DNA of 64,000 bases from Pseudomonas cedrina subsp. cedrina. Its GTDB lineage: Bacteria > Pseudomonadota > Gammaproteobacteria > Pseudomonadales > Pseudomonadaceae. Of this stretch, positions 45,795 through 53,964 are shown piece after piece. Within the stretch, counting starts at the first letter, position 1; the number at the start of each line of letters is the position of its first letter. The notes under the pieces are model-generated. The model was not told where the DNA came from. It ran no database searches and saw nothing but the letters and a program-made list of their open reading frames with translations. The translations under genes and the position numbers were made by a program. The stretch lies in NCBI RefSeq assembly GCF_001983175.1, contig NZ_MNPW01000014.1, positions 1 through 64,000 on the forward strand, written 5' to 3'.

Positions 45795-46838
45795 ATGAAC
45801 AACAAAAAGCGCCCAACCATCGCCACCGTCGCCGCCCATGCCGGGCTCAGCGTGGCCACCGTCGACCGCGTATTGAATGCGCGTGCGCCGGTCAATCCGC
45901 AGACCGCCGAACAGGTGGTCCAGGCCGCCGAGGCCGTGGGCTATTTTGCGGCGCGGTTGATCGGCCAGCGTATTCGCGAGCGCCGGCCGACCTACCGCTT
46001 CGGCATCCTGTTGCTGGCCACCGCCCAGGCGTTCTACGCCGGCCTGGCGCAGGCGATCAGCGAGGCCGCCGAGCAGCACGCCGGCGCCAACCTGAGCTGC
46101 GAGTTCGAATACATCACCGATCGCACCCCCGCCGCCATCGTCGCGCAAATTGAGCACCTGGCCGTGAAGTGCGACGGGCTCGCGGTGGTCAGCTTCGCCC
46201 ATCCACTGATCAACGCCTGCCTGGCACAGATCCGCACGGCCGGCGTGCCGGTGGTGGCCTTGCTCTCGGACATTCACGAACGCGCCGATGAACCCTACGT
46301 AGGCCAGGACAACCATGTGGTCGGCCGCACCATGGGCTGGCTGCTCGCGCGCACCTGCGGCGCACGCAAAGGCAGCGTGGGGATCCTGCTCGGCGGCCAT
46401 CGTTTTCTCGGCCACCATGCGCGGGTCGAAGGCTTGCACGGCTACCTGGCGGAACACGCGCCCGGGCTCAAGCCGCTGGAACCATTGATCAACCTGGATA
46501 ACTGCGACATCACCGAAGAGGCCACCCTCGACCTGATCAGCCGCCACCGCGACCTGCGCGGCCTGTGCGTGGTGGGCGGCGGCGGCGACGGCATCATCAG
46601 CGCCCTGGCGCAGTTGCCCAAGCGCCCGGCACTGTGTTGCATCCTGCAGGAGTCGACCGAGCTGTCGCGCCAGGCGCTGAGCCGGGGCCTGGTGGATGTG
46701 GTGATCGATTCCCAACCAGGGCTCACCGCCACGGCGCTGGTGGCGTTGATGGTGGAGTTGCAGAGCGCCGAAGCGTTCGACCCGGCGCGGCATCGGGTGT
46801 ACATACCGCCGCACATCGTGACTTCGGAGAACCTCTAG
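45795..46838 (+). CDS. LacI-family transcriptional regulator
   Basis: A 347-residue regulator. The N-terminal helix-turn-helix and hinge are at about 8-60 (TIATVAAHAGLSVATVDRVL), followed by a periplasmic-binding-protein-like sensor domain (about 65-345) of the ribose-binding type. It is divergent from the MocDEF-like operon and almost certainly controls it through the palindrome at 45757-45776. The sensor domain suggests a sugar or cyclitol effector. Its end overlaps rtcA by four bases, tail to tail. Confidence 0.88.
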   Translation: MNNKKRPTIATVAAHAGLSVATVDRVLNARAPVNPQTAEQVVQAAEAVGYFAARLIGQRIRERRPTYRFGILLLATAQAFYAGLAQAISEAAEQHAGANLSCEFEYITDRTPAAIVAQIEHLAVKCDGLAVVSFAHPLINACLAQIRTAGVPVVALLSDIHERADEPYVGQDNHVVGRTMGWLLARTCGARKGSVGILLGGHRFLGHHARVEGLHGYLAEHAPGLKPLEPLINLDNCDITEEATLDLISRHRDLRGLCVVGGGGDGIISALAQLPKRPALCCILQESTELSRQALSRGLVDVVIDSQPGLTATALVALMVELQSAEAFDPARHRVYIPPHIVTSENL

Positions 46839-47860
46839 CGGGCGCGGCACTCGATCAGCAAGCCGCCCTCTTCGCGCACGTGGCTGTCGATCATCATGGG
46901 CAGGAAGCATTGGATCACGCGCATATTGCTGTGCAGATGGTCACTCATGTGCGACGTGGTGAAACGACCGCCACCGGCCAATGCCATCGGCAACAGCAAT
47001 TGGTCGGCCAGGTGTTCGCCCACCGCCGTGTCGGTTGCTTGCCACGCCACGGCCTGGTCGATCGCCTGGTCGGCCACGGTTTCGGCGCGCAGGTTGGCCA
47101 GGCCGAAGGCGCTGAACACTTCAGTGACATGGGCGTGGACGTATTCCAGCATCAGCACATTGCCAGGACCTTGAAGGGGGTCAATCTCGACCGGCAGGCA
47201 CTGTGCGGCGTCGAATGGCAAACGCTGGCGCACGCGCTTGAACTCGCGTTCGCTGACCTGGGCCGGCAACCCGGCGTTAAGCGTTATCGCACGGGCTTCG
47301 AGCAGGTTGCCGCGCTGCACCAGCTGCAACGGCGACAGCACGCTGGGCTGGATAAACGCCTCCAACTCACCGCCACCGGCGGGCACAAAGCCATAACGGT
47401 TCAGATTCAATTCGATCCGCGCGCCCATGCCTCGCAACAGCGGCAGCCAGGCGCGCTGCAGGAAGTCCACGGGCGGCGCCAGCGGGTTATGGGTGCCACC
47501 GCAAATCGTCACGCGACTGGCGGTGGGTGCGCGCAGTAACGCGGGCAGTACGGTCTGCAGCACCAGGGTGCAGCTGCCGGCCGTGCCAATGCTGAAGCGG
47601 TAGTCACCGCCTTGAATCGCCCCAGGTTCGAACAGCAGGGTTTGCGAGCCCAATTGCGCCCCCTGCACCTTGGCACCGCAGACTTGCGCCGCCGCCAGCA
47701 CGGCGGTCAGGTGCTGGCGCATCAAGCCCGGCCGACTGCGCCTGGCGCGAATGTTTTTGATACTCAAGGTCCGGCCAGTCACCATCGACAGGCTCAGGCC
47801 ACTGCGCAATACCTGGCCACCGCCGATGGCCCCGTCGAGTTCAATCACGTCCTGTTGCAT
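46835..47860 (-). CDS. rtcA: RNA 3'-terminal phosphate cyclase RtcA
   Basis: A 341-residue enzyme that converts RNA 3'-phosphate to 2',3'-cyclic phosphate using ATP through an adenylated His. Signatures are LDGAIGGGQVLRSGLSLS at the N-terminus, the RTC insert domain in the middle and the C-terminal HMSDHLHSNMRVI motif bearing the catalytic His. Of two candidate ATGs (47866, 47860), I prefer 47860, five bases after AAGGA. It is the second gene of the rtcBA operon, 50 bp after rtcB. Confidence 0.94.
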   Translation of the reverse strand: MQQDVIELDGAIGGGQVLRSGLSLSMVTGRTLSIKNIRARRSRPGLMRQHLTAVLAAAQVCGAKVQGAQLGSQTLLFEPGAIQGGDYRFSIGTAGSCTLVLQTVLPALLRAPTASRVTICGGTHNPLAPPVDFLQRAWLPLLRGMGARIELNLNRYGFVPAGGGELEAFIQPSVLSPLQLVQRGNLLEARAITLNAGLPAQVSEREFKRVRQRLPFDAAQCLPVEIDPLQGPGNVLMLEYVHAHVTEVFSAFGLANLRAETVADQAIDQAVAWQATDTAVGEHLADQLLLPMALAGGGRFTTSHMSDHLHSNMRVIQCFLPMMIDSHVREEGGLLIECRAR

Positions 47861-47910
47861 AGTCATCCTTAAGCGAGTGGCGTTGTGCTTTGTTCATCTT
47901 CTGGCCCCTT

Positions 47911-49137
47911 TTATCCTTTGACACACACCACTTGACGCAAGGTGTGCAGCACTTGCACCAGCTCGCGCTGGGCGTGCATGACCTGGTCGATGTCCTTGTA
48001 GGCCATCGGGATTTCATCGATCACATCGGCGTCCTTGCGGCATTCCACATGGGCGGTGGCGCGGATCTGGTCGGCCACGGTGAAGGTGTTCTTCGCCTTG
48101 GTGCGGCTCATGGTGCGGCCTGCGCCGTGGCTGCAGGAGCAGAACGACTCTTCGTTGCCCAGGCCGCGCACGATGAAGCTTTTGGCGCCCATGGAACCCG
48201 GAATAATCCCCAACTCACCCTTCCTGGCCGACACCGCGCCTTTACGCGTGACCAGGATGTCTTCGCCGAAGTGCCGCTCTTTCTGCACATAGTTGTGATG
48301 GCAGTTCACCGCTTCCAGCGCCACTTCGAACGGCTTGCCCAGTACCTGGCGCGTGGCCTGGACCACTGCGCGCATCATCAACTCGCGGTTCTGCCGGGCA
48401 AAATCCTGGGCCCAGCCCACCGCTTGCACATAGTCGTCGAAGTGCTGGCTGCCTTCTTCGAAATACGCCAGGTCGCGGTCCGGCAGGTTCGCCAGGTGCT
48501 GGCGCATATCCGCCTGGGCCAACTGGATAAACAGGTTGCCGATGGCGTTTCCCACGCCACGCGAGCCGCTGTGCAACATGAACCAGACGCGGTTGGCTTC
48601 ATCCAGGCACACCTCGACAAAATGGTTGCCGGTCCCCAGGGTGCCCAGGTGCTGGCGATGGTTGCTGCGTTCCAGTTGCGGGTACTTGTCGGTGATCGCC
48701 TTGAAGCGCGGGTGCAACGCCGCCCATACCTGATCGGCCTGGGCCGGCACGTCTTCCCAGGCGCCTTTGTCACGGCCTTTGCGGCTGCGCGTGCGGCCAT
48801 GGGGCACGGCGGCTTCAATGGCGCAACGCAGGGCGTGGAGGTTGTCGGGCAAGTCGCCGGCAGTCAGCGTGGTGCGCGCGGCGATCATGCCGCAGCCGAT
48901 GTCCACCCCCACCGCCGCCGGGATGATCGCGCCCACGGTGGGGATGACGCTGCCGATGGTCGAGCCCTTGCCCAAATGCACATCCGGCATCACCGCCAGG
49001 TGCTTGAAGATGAACGGCATCTTAGCGGTGTTCATCAGTTGCTGGCGGGCCTCGGGCTCCACGGGCACGCCCTCGGTCCAGAGCTTGATCGGCTTGCCGT
49101 TGGCGACTTCCAGCAGTTGGTAGGTGGTGTCTTGCAT
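47911..49137 (-). CDS. rtcB: RNA-splicing ligase RtcB
   Basis: A 408-residue GTP/Mn2+-dependent RNA ligase that joins 2',3'-cyclic phosphate or 3'-phosphate ends to 5'-OH ends. Metal-site motifs are AVGVDIGCGM (Asp79, Cys82), GTLGTGNHFVE, LHSGSRGVG and NCHHNYVQ. The guanylylated His is in the C-terminal HGAGR motif. Length matches the short bacterial RtcB. It is the first gene of the sigma-54-controlled rtcBA operon and divergent from rtcR. Confidence 0.96.
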   Translation of the reverse strand: MQDTTYQLLEVANGKPIKLWTEGVPVEPEARQQLMNTAKMPFIFKHLAVMPDVHLGKGSTIGSVIPTVGAIIPAAVGVDIGCGMIAARTTLTAGDLPDNLHALRCAIEAAVPHGRTRSRKGRDKGAWEDVPAQADQVWAALHPRFKAITDKYPQLERSNHRQHLGTLGTGNHFVEVCLDEANRVWFMLHSGSRGVGNAIGNLFIQLAQADMRQHLANLPDRDLAYFEEGSQHFDDYVQAVGWAQDFARQNRELMMRAVVQATRQVLGKPFEVALEAVNCHHNYVQKERHFGEDILVTRKGAVSARKGELGIIPGSMGAKSFIVRGLGNEESFCSCSHGAGRTMSRTKAKNTFTVADQIRATAHVECRKDADVIDEIPMAYKDIDQVMHAQRELVQVLHTLRQVVCVKG

Positions 49138-49187
49138 GATCTCGATTCTTTTTTGAAAAGCCGGCGCTGCGGCGTTGGTGAGGGTAT

Positions 49188-49203
49188 AGCAGCGGGCGTG
49201 CCA
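49188..49203 (-). promoter_or_regulatory. Sigma-54 promoter of rtcBA
   Basis: On the minus strand TGGCACGCCCGCTGCT matches the -24/-12 consensus TGGCACG-N4-TTGC[A/T], with GG and GC correctly spaced. It lies about 50 bp upstream of the rtcB start, in the gap shared with the sigma-54 activator gene rtcR. Confidence 0.88.
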
Positions 49204-49350
49204 GGTTTGTTGCTGCTGTGCTGAAATAATTTAACCGGCTGTTTTACAAGTAATTTCCAAGGAGATAAGGCGAAATGACTTGAAACCTCATGACAACCCC
49301 AACCGGAAATTCCTATCCTTTCATATCGCCTCTTATATTTTGGTCCAGCC

Positions 49351-50931
49351 ATGAAACACAAGCGTACAGTCGCCATCGGATTTATCGGGTCCAAGCTGGA
49401 TCGCGTCGGCAAGGCCGCCAACCGCTGGAACCATTGGCGCCCCAGCGTCGGCCTGTGCCAGCAAGACAACCTGCAGATCGATCGCCTGGAACTGATCCAC
49501 GATATCGACACCCGTGACATCATCCTGGCCGAGCGGGTGCGCGCCGACATCCAGCAAATCTCGCCGACCACCGAGGTGCGCCTGCACCCGATGCCCCTGA
49601 GCAACCCCTGGGATTTCGAAGAGGTCTACGGCGCGCTGCATGACTTCACCAGTGCCTACGCTTTCGACACCGAACGCGAGGACTACCTGGTCCATATCAC
49701 CACCGGCACCCACGTGGCGCAGATCTGCTGGTTCCTGCTGACCGAGGCACGCACCCTGCCCGCCCGCCTGATCCAGACCGCGCCCAGCCGCCGCCCCGAC
49801 GACACCGCGCCGGCAACCGGCACCCACACCCTGATCGATCTCGACCTGTCGCGCTACGACCGCATCGCTTCGCGCTTCGCCCACCAGCGCCTGGAAGGCC
49901 TGGCGTTTCTGAAGTCGGGGATCGCCACGCGCAACAGCGCCTTCAATGCCTCCATCGAGCAGATCGAACGCGTGGCCGTGCGCTCCACGGCGCCGATGCT
50001 GCTGATCGGCCCCACCGGCGCGGGTAAATCTTTCCTCGCCCGGCGCATCTACGAACTCAAGCGCAGCCGCCATCAATTGCAAGGCCGCTTCGTGGAAGTC
50101 AACTGCGCCACCCTGCGCGGCGATGGCGCGATGTCGGCGTTGTTCGGGCACATCAAGGGCGCGTTCACCGGCGCGCAAAACGCCCGGGACGGGCTGCTGC
50201 GCGCGGCGGATGGCGGCATGCTGTTCCTTGATGAAATCGGCGAGCTGGGCGCGGATGAACAGGCGATGCTGCTCAAGGCCATCGAAGAAAAACGCTTCTA
50301 CCCCATGGGCGCCGACCGCGAAGTGGCCAGCGACTTCCTGATCATCGCCGGCACCCACCGCGACCTGCGCGAGCGAGTGGCCCAGGGGCTGTTTCGCGAA
50401 GACCTGTATGCCCGCGTCAACCTGTGGACCTTTGAACTGCCGGGCCTGGCGGGCAGGCGCGAAGACATCGAACCCAATATCGATTTCGAGCTGGAGCGCC
50501 ACGCCCGCGAAAACGGCCGCCGCGTGCGCTTCAACCTGCAGGCGCGGCGCCGTTACCTGGCGTTTGCCTGCTCCAGCGAAGCGGCGTGGCTGGGCAACTT
50601 TCGTGAATTGTCCGCCTCCATCACACGCATGGCGACCCTGGCCGACAGCGGGCGTATCGACGAAGCCCAGGTCGACGCCGAGATCCAGCGCCTGCGATAT
50701 GCCTGGGGGCTGTCGGAACCCGATGCGCTGCTGCCTGCCGACCTGGACCTGTTCGACCGCTTGCAACTCAAGGCGGTGCTCGACGTGTGCCGCCAATCGG
50801 ACAGCCTCTCCGACGCCGGCCGCCGGCTGTTCGGTGTGTCGCGCCAGGCCAAGGCGCAGCCCAATGATGCGGATCGGTTGCGCAAGTACCTGGGGCGGTT
50901 TTCGATTGAGTGGAAGCAGTTGAAGCCATAG
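49351..50931 (+). CDS. rtcR: Sigma-54-dependent activator RtcR
   Basis: A 526-residue enhancer-binding protein controlling rtcBA. The N-terminal CARF-like sensor domain (about 1-185; VAIGFIGSKLD, YLVHITTGTHVAQICWFLL) is thought to bind a cyclic-phosphate RNA product or oligonucleotide. The AAA+ domain has Walker A GPTGAGKS (220-227), an intact GAFTGA (270-275) and Walker B MLFLDEIGEL. The C-terminal DNA-binding region contains DAGRRLFGVSRQA. It is divergent from rtcB, as in E. coli. Confidence 0.95.
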   Translation: MKHKRTVAIGFIGSKLDRVGKAANRWNHWRPSVGLCQQDNLQIDRLELIHDIDTRDIILAERVRADIQQISPTTEVRLHPMPLSNPWDFEEVYGALHDFTSAYAFDTEREDYLVHITTGTHVAQICWFLLTEARTLPARLIQTAPSRRPDDTAPATGTHTLIDLDLSRYDRIASRFAHQRLEGLAFLKSGIATRNSAFNASIEQIERVAVRSTAPMLLIGPTGAGKSFLARRIYELKRSRHQLQGRFVEVNCATLRGDGAMSALFGHIKGAFTGAQNARDGLLRAADGGMLFLDEIGELGADEQAMLLKAIEEKRFYPMGADREVASDFLIIAGTHRDLRERVAQGLFREDLYARVNLWTFELPGLAGRREDIEPNIDFELERHARENGRRVRFNLQARRRYLAFACSSEAAWLGNFRELSASITRMATLADSGRIDEAQVDAEIQRLRYAWGLSEPDALLPADLDLFDRLQLKAVLDVCRQSDSLSDAGRRLFGVSRQAKAQPNDADRLRKYLGRFSIEWKQLKP

Positions 50932-51060
50932 ATGCGCGGGAGAACGCCGATTAGTGGCATTTGGTCATGGTTTTTAAAAGGCCAGCAAGGCGTGTCGCTT
51001 TTAATTGCAGGACGTTTCCTAGACAATCCTCGCCGCCTTGTGCCTGCTGGAATCGGTGGC

Positions 51061-51240
51061 TAGTCTGCGGTCCGTCACTGCTCATCAGTGATCGGGTTTA
51101 GTCGCCCGGATTCGAAGCTGGCGCATGGTCCCATGAAGTTTAATGGTGGCTGTGCGCAGGGCGCCCTCGGGCGCGCCGGGTGGCTCCGACCGGTCGACTA
51201 ACCTGCGTACAGCCGCCACCTTCGTTTAGTCGCGACAGGT
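51061..51240 (+). promoter_or_regulatory. Structured leader of DUF6124-like gene, copy 1
   Basis: In order: a perfect hairpin TCACTG-CTCAT-CAGTGA (51075-51091); a 10-mer GTTTAGTCGC (51096-51105); an arm CGAAGCTG (51113-51120); a 16-nt arm (51145-51160); hairpin GCGCCCTCGGGCGC (51161-51174); a partner for the CGAAGCTG arm (51181-51188); CGACTAA (51195-51201), complementary to TTAGTCG; a 16-nt arm (51202-51217) fully complementary to 51145-51160 with two GU pairs; and a second GTTTAGTCGC (51224-51233). The start codon is 40 bp further on. A structured RNA or a DNA-level element is likely. I do not recognise a named motif. Confidence 0.6.
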
Positions 51241-51272
51241 TCGGCTCCTTACTCAAAATTCGGAGTTACACC

Positions 51273-51581
51273 ATGAACAAAGTCCTACCCGACCCACCCC
51301 GCGATCCCGCCAAAGACCGCGCCGCCTTCAACCGCGCCATCGATCACTACCTGCCCACCCAAAGCTTTCATTCAGTCAACGAAGACCTGAGCTTCGAAGA
51401 TGCCCTGCTCTACACCGCTAGCTTGCTCGACAGTGCTTCGGCCACGGCGCTCGATTGCGGTGAGCAACTGGCGAGCCCCGAGCGGGCGAAGATTCTGGCG
51501 GTGTGGCATTTGCTGGAGATTGCCAGGACCACGGTAGACCGCTCCATCGAGTGCCTGAAGCCTTCACCACTACCGGCTTAA
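51273..51581 (+). CDS. DUF6124-like small protein, copy 1
   Basis: A 102-residue protein, function unknown. The N-terminus is Pro/Asp-rich (MNKVLPDPPRDPAKDRAAF). A helical body with NEDLSFEDALLYTASLLDSA and AKILAVWHLLEIARTTVDR follows, resembling the DUF6124/DUF3077 families common in fluorescent pseudomonads. There is no signal peptide or membrane segment. The ribosome site is CGGAG. The protein is nearly identical to copy 2: I count four substitutions, near residues 31, 72, 74 and 77. The long conserved leader suggests post-transcriptional control. Confidence 0.75.
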   Translation: MNKVLPDPPRDPAKDRAAFNRAIDHYLPTQSFHSVNEDLSFEDALLYTASLLDSASATALDCGEQLASPERAKILAVWHLLEIARTTVDRSIECLKPSPLPA

Positions 51582-51595
51582 ACGCGGTCAACGCT

Positions 51596-51730
51596 CGTTC
51601 CCACGCTCCCGCGTGGGAATGCAGCCCGTGACGCTCCGCGTCACCGGTTGCCCCAGTGCCGAAAGTTGCAGCAGTTGGCGGGACGCGGAGCGTCCCAGGC
51701 GGCATTACCACGCAGAGCGTGGGAACGATC
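51596..51730. repeat. Palindromic CGTTCCCACGC repeat
   Basis: Same family as 37655-37779, immediately downstream of the first DUF6124-like gene. It may act as its terminator. Confidence 0.85.
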
Positions 51731-51885
51731 GATCGTCGCACCGCTGAGATAGCGATAGGTGTCTACAGCTAGTGGCATCTGGACATGGTTTGTAAAAGGC
51801 CAGCAAGGCCTGTCGCTTTTAATTGAAGGACGTTTCCTAGACAATCCCTGCCGCCTTGTGCCTGCTGGAATCGGTGGCTAGTCTG

Positions 51886-52060
51886 CGGTCCGTCACTGCT
51901 CATCAGTGATCGGGTTTAGTCGCCCGGATTCTGAACAGGCGCATGCTCCCATGAAGCTCTATGGTGGCTGTGCGCAGGGCGCCCTCGGGCGCGCCGGGTT
52001 CCTGTTCTGACCGGTCGACTAACCTGCGTACAGCCGCCACCTTCGTTTAGTCGCGAAAAG
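51886..52060 (+). promoter_or_regulatory. Structured leader of DUF6124-like gene, copy 2
   Basis: The same architecture as copy 1: GTTTAGTCGC at 51914-51923 and 52045-52054, the 16-nt arms at 51963-51978 and 52023-52038, and CGACTAA at 52016-52022. The variable arm is GAACAGG (51933-51939), and its partner is CCTGTTC (52001-52007), a perfect complement. Both arms differ from copy 1, yet pairing is kept. Confidence 0.6.
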
Positions 52061-52095
52061 TGTCGTCTCCTTGATATTCAGACAGGAACTGCACC

Positions 52096-52404
52096 ATGAA
52101 CAAAGTCCTACCCGACCCACCCCGCGATCCCGCCAAAGACCGCGCCGCCTTCAACCGCGCCATCGATCACTACCTGCCCACCCAAGGCTTTCATTCAGTC
52201 AACGAAGACCTGAGCTTCGAAGATGCCCTGCTCTACACCGCCAGCTTGCTCGACAGTGCTTCGGCGACTGCGCTGGATTGCGGCGAGGCGCTGGACAGTC
52301 CCCAGCGGGCGAAGATTCTGGCGGTGTGGCATTTGCTGGAGATTGCCAGGACCACGGTGGATCGCTCCATCGAGTGCCTGAAGCCTTCACCACTACCGGC
52401 TTAA
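52096..52404 (+). CDS. DUF6124-like small protein, copy 2
   Basis: A 102-residue near-duplicate of the protein at 51273-51581. It has Gly for Ser in HYLPTQGFHS and EALDSPQ for EQLASPE. The ribosome site is AGGAA. The differences fall in presumed loops; the helical segments are unchanged. Function unknown. The two could be recent paralogues kept for dosage. Confidence 0.75.
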   Translation: MNKVLPDPPRDPAKDRAAFNRAIDHYLPTQGFHSVNEDLSFEDALLYTASLLDSASATALDCGEALDSPQRAKILAVWHLLEIARTTVDRSIECLKPSPLPA

Positions 52405-52418
52405 AAGCGGTCAACGCT

Positions 52419-52553
52419 CGTTCCCACGCTCCCGCGTGGGAATGCAGCCCGTGACGCTCCGCGTCACCGGTTGCCCCAGTGCCGAAAGTTGCAGCGGCTG
52501 GCGGGACGCGGAGCGTCCCAGGCGGCATTACCACGCAGAGCGTGGGAACGATC
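52419..52553. repeat. Palindromic CGTTCCCACGC repeat
   Basis: Same family as 37655-37779, following the second DUF6124-like gene. Confidence 0.85.
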
Positions 52554-52777
52554 GAACCCTAAGCCGCCGTTACCGCAGCAACGGATATGTACTCGGTCAA
52601 ACCCAAAAAAAACGGTCGGCCCGAAGGCCGCCAAGCAAGCTCCTCGCCACACACCGTTGAAAGTTGTGTAGATACCTATGCTGCGATGGCGCAGGGTCAG
52701 CCAACTGATCGGGCACAGAGACACCGCAATCGCAGCATAGGTATCTACACAACTTTCAAAGGCTGAAAAATCACCCT

Positions 52778-52909
52778 GTAGTGAGCGGGCTCGTCCCGCG
52801 CGGGGCTGCGAAGCGGCCCCAAACCAGGCTGCCGGGTTCTACCTCTAGTTCGGCGATGCCTTTATTGGGGCGGCTTCGCCACCCAGCGCGGGACGAGCCC
52901 GCTCACTAC
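52778..52909. repeat. Inverted repeat of the GTAGTGAGCGGGCT family
   Basis: GTAGTGAGCGGGCTCGTCCC faces GGGACGAGCCCGCTCACTAC. It is flanked outside by AGGTATCTACAC on the left and GGGTAGATACCT on the right, which are themselves inverted copies, giving an element of about 190 bp. Confidence 0.8.
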
Positions 52910-53006
52910 AAAGGTGGGTAGATACCTATGGCTATCGCAGGCAAGCCAGCTCCCACATCTAACTCTCACCCGCTGCGAAAATCCGCGACAGCCAAGCCAA
53001 ACCGAC

Positions 53007-53531
53007 TCAGGTAGCCAGAGGCCAACCGATACGCGCTGCACGGCGCAGGCTGGCCTTGACGACCAAGCGGTGAAAGGGCGCTATGACGAACAGGTAGGCC
53101 CGACCCAGGCGGTTGTGGCACTGGACCACGGTTGAAAAAACCAGTTGGCGGCCGCCTTCTGGCTCGACCTCTTCAGAACAGAGGACCGAGATGCGGAAGT
53201 CGAGGTGCGCGTCGTCCTCGCCCAACACGATTTCAGTGCGGTCCGTGCTGTAGACCTGGAAGGCGCCAACCCGGCCAGCAAGGGATGCCAAATGCCTGGC
53301 TGTCTTGAGACCAAAACAGACAACGACGGTGTCCCGCACCGTCAGGAGCCACCCGATCCAGGCGGGTTGGTGGGACAGGATGAATCGAGCCAGCAAGTCC
53401 GGATTGCCGGATGTGCCCGCAGGAAGCCGAATCGCAAAAGCGTCCGCCAGGTTCATTGGCGTGTAAAGGTGGGTAATGCCGGACCTTGGGGGCACGGGGA
53501 CGGACAGAACGCGCTCATATTCTCGGGGCAT
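53007..53531 (-). CDS. DUF2867-like protein
   Basis: A 174-residue protein with the DUF2867 pattern: a central WLLTVRDTVVVCFGLK segment, then LGEDDAHLDFRISVL and a terminal VVQCHNRLGRAYLFVIAPFHRLVVKA. The function is unknown; some relatives are fused to NAD-binding epimerase domains. The ATG at 53531 has GGAG 10 bases upstream; a TTG ten codons earlier is less likely. It stands alone between repeat-rich regions. Confidence 0.78.
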   Translation of the reverse strand: MPREYERVLSVPVPPRSGITHLYTPMNLADAFAIRLPAGTSGNPDLLARFILSHQPAWIGWLLTVRDTVVVCFGLKTARHLASLAGRVGAFQVYSTDRTEIVLGEDDAHLDFRISVLCSEEVEPEGGRQLVFSTVVQCHNRLGRAYLFVIAPFHRLVVKASLRRAARIGWPLAT

Positions 53532-53964
53532 TGGGGGTCTCTCCTGAGTGCTGACTATCAATTAGACAACCTGCCCACGCCATCCCAGAATTAAGCTGCA
53601 GCGCAAATGGAGCCGATTCGCTGGCGTTGGAACGATTTCCTTTAAAGCGAACGCCATGAAAAGTGCTGGTGTGCAAAACGCAACGACCCTCCATGCTGGT
53701 GTATGCAGCGTATCAAGGGTTCGACAGGCAGGGCTGCGGCATAATGCCGCGCGCCTGAAGCCCACCTCCTCCACTGCCTGGGCACGGTCAAAAATGTGGG
53801 AGCGGGCTTGCTCGCGAAAGCGCCCTGTCAGTCACCTATGCACTGTCTGATACGCCGCCTTCGCGAGCAAGCCCGCTCCCACATTGGGTCCGCGTTTTGC
53901 CAGTTCTACAGCTGCGTCCCGCGCGCTAGTCCCTCGCCAAAGGCAAGCCCACCGCATTCGAATC
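53532..53964. other. Intergenic region with REP pair
   Basis: The part next to 53531 should hold the promoter of the DUF2867-like gene. A REP pair lies at 53795-53883. A 70-codon frame at 53562-53774 has no support. Nothing else is recognised. Confidence 0.65.
53795..53883. repeat. REP pair, GCGGGCTTGCTCGCGA type
   Basis: TGTGGGAGCGGGCTTGCTCG and its inverse across about 50 bp. The core differs from the GCTGGCTTGCCTGCGA type seen elsewhere in the window. Confidence 0.85.

Larger units (their letters stand above)
50952..51735 (+). repeat. Tandem module, copy 1 (leader, DUF6124-like gene, palindrome)
   Basis: From TAGTGGCATTTGGTCATGG to the palindrome end. A second copy starts 818 bp further right. 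The copies are nearly identical through most of the leader and gene and differ mainly in a short hairpin arm and its partner, and in the 30 bp before the start codon. Confidence 0.9.
51770..52556 (+). repeat. Tandem module, copy 2
   Basis: Second copy of the leader, gene and palindrome unit, adjacent to copy 1 with about 35 bp between. Confidence 0.9.
52405..53006. other. Gene-free repeat mosaic
   Basis: Holds the palindrome above, a piece of the island tail (52557-52593, CCGCCGTTACCGCAGCAA...), a 34-bp inverted repeat (52661-52694 against 52726-52759, ends TTGAAAGTTGTGTAGATACC), the inverted repeat at 52778-52909 and a lone REP half (52935-52957). No gene was seen. Confidence 0.75.

Noticed and set aside
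51195..51233. H-type pseudoknot between CGACTAA and the downstream TTAGTCG together with the 16-bp stem
   Set aside because: The connecting loop of about eight bases is too short to span a 16-bp helix, so these pairings are better seen as alternatives than as simultaneous.
51180..51581. Longer frame for the first DUF6124-like protein
   Set aside because: The extra codons cover the structured leader, and the second copy's homologous start is the internal ATG with its own ribosome site.
50952..52960. Possible CRISPR array
   Set aside because: Repeats are palindromes and one large duplicated unit of about 820 bp, without regular short repeats and spacers or cas genes.
53562..53774. 70-codon minus-strand frame between the DUF2867-like gene and a REP
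   Set aside because: Atypical composition, no ribosome site, no domain; more likely the promoter region of the DUF2867-like gene.
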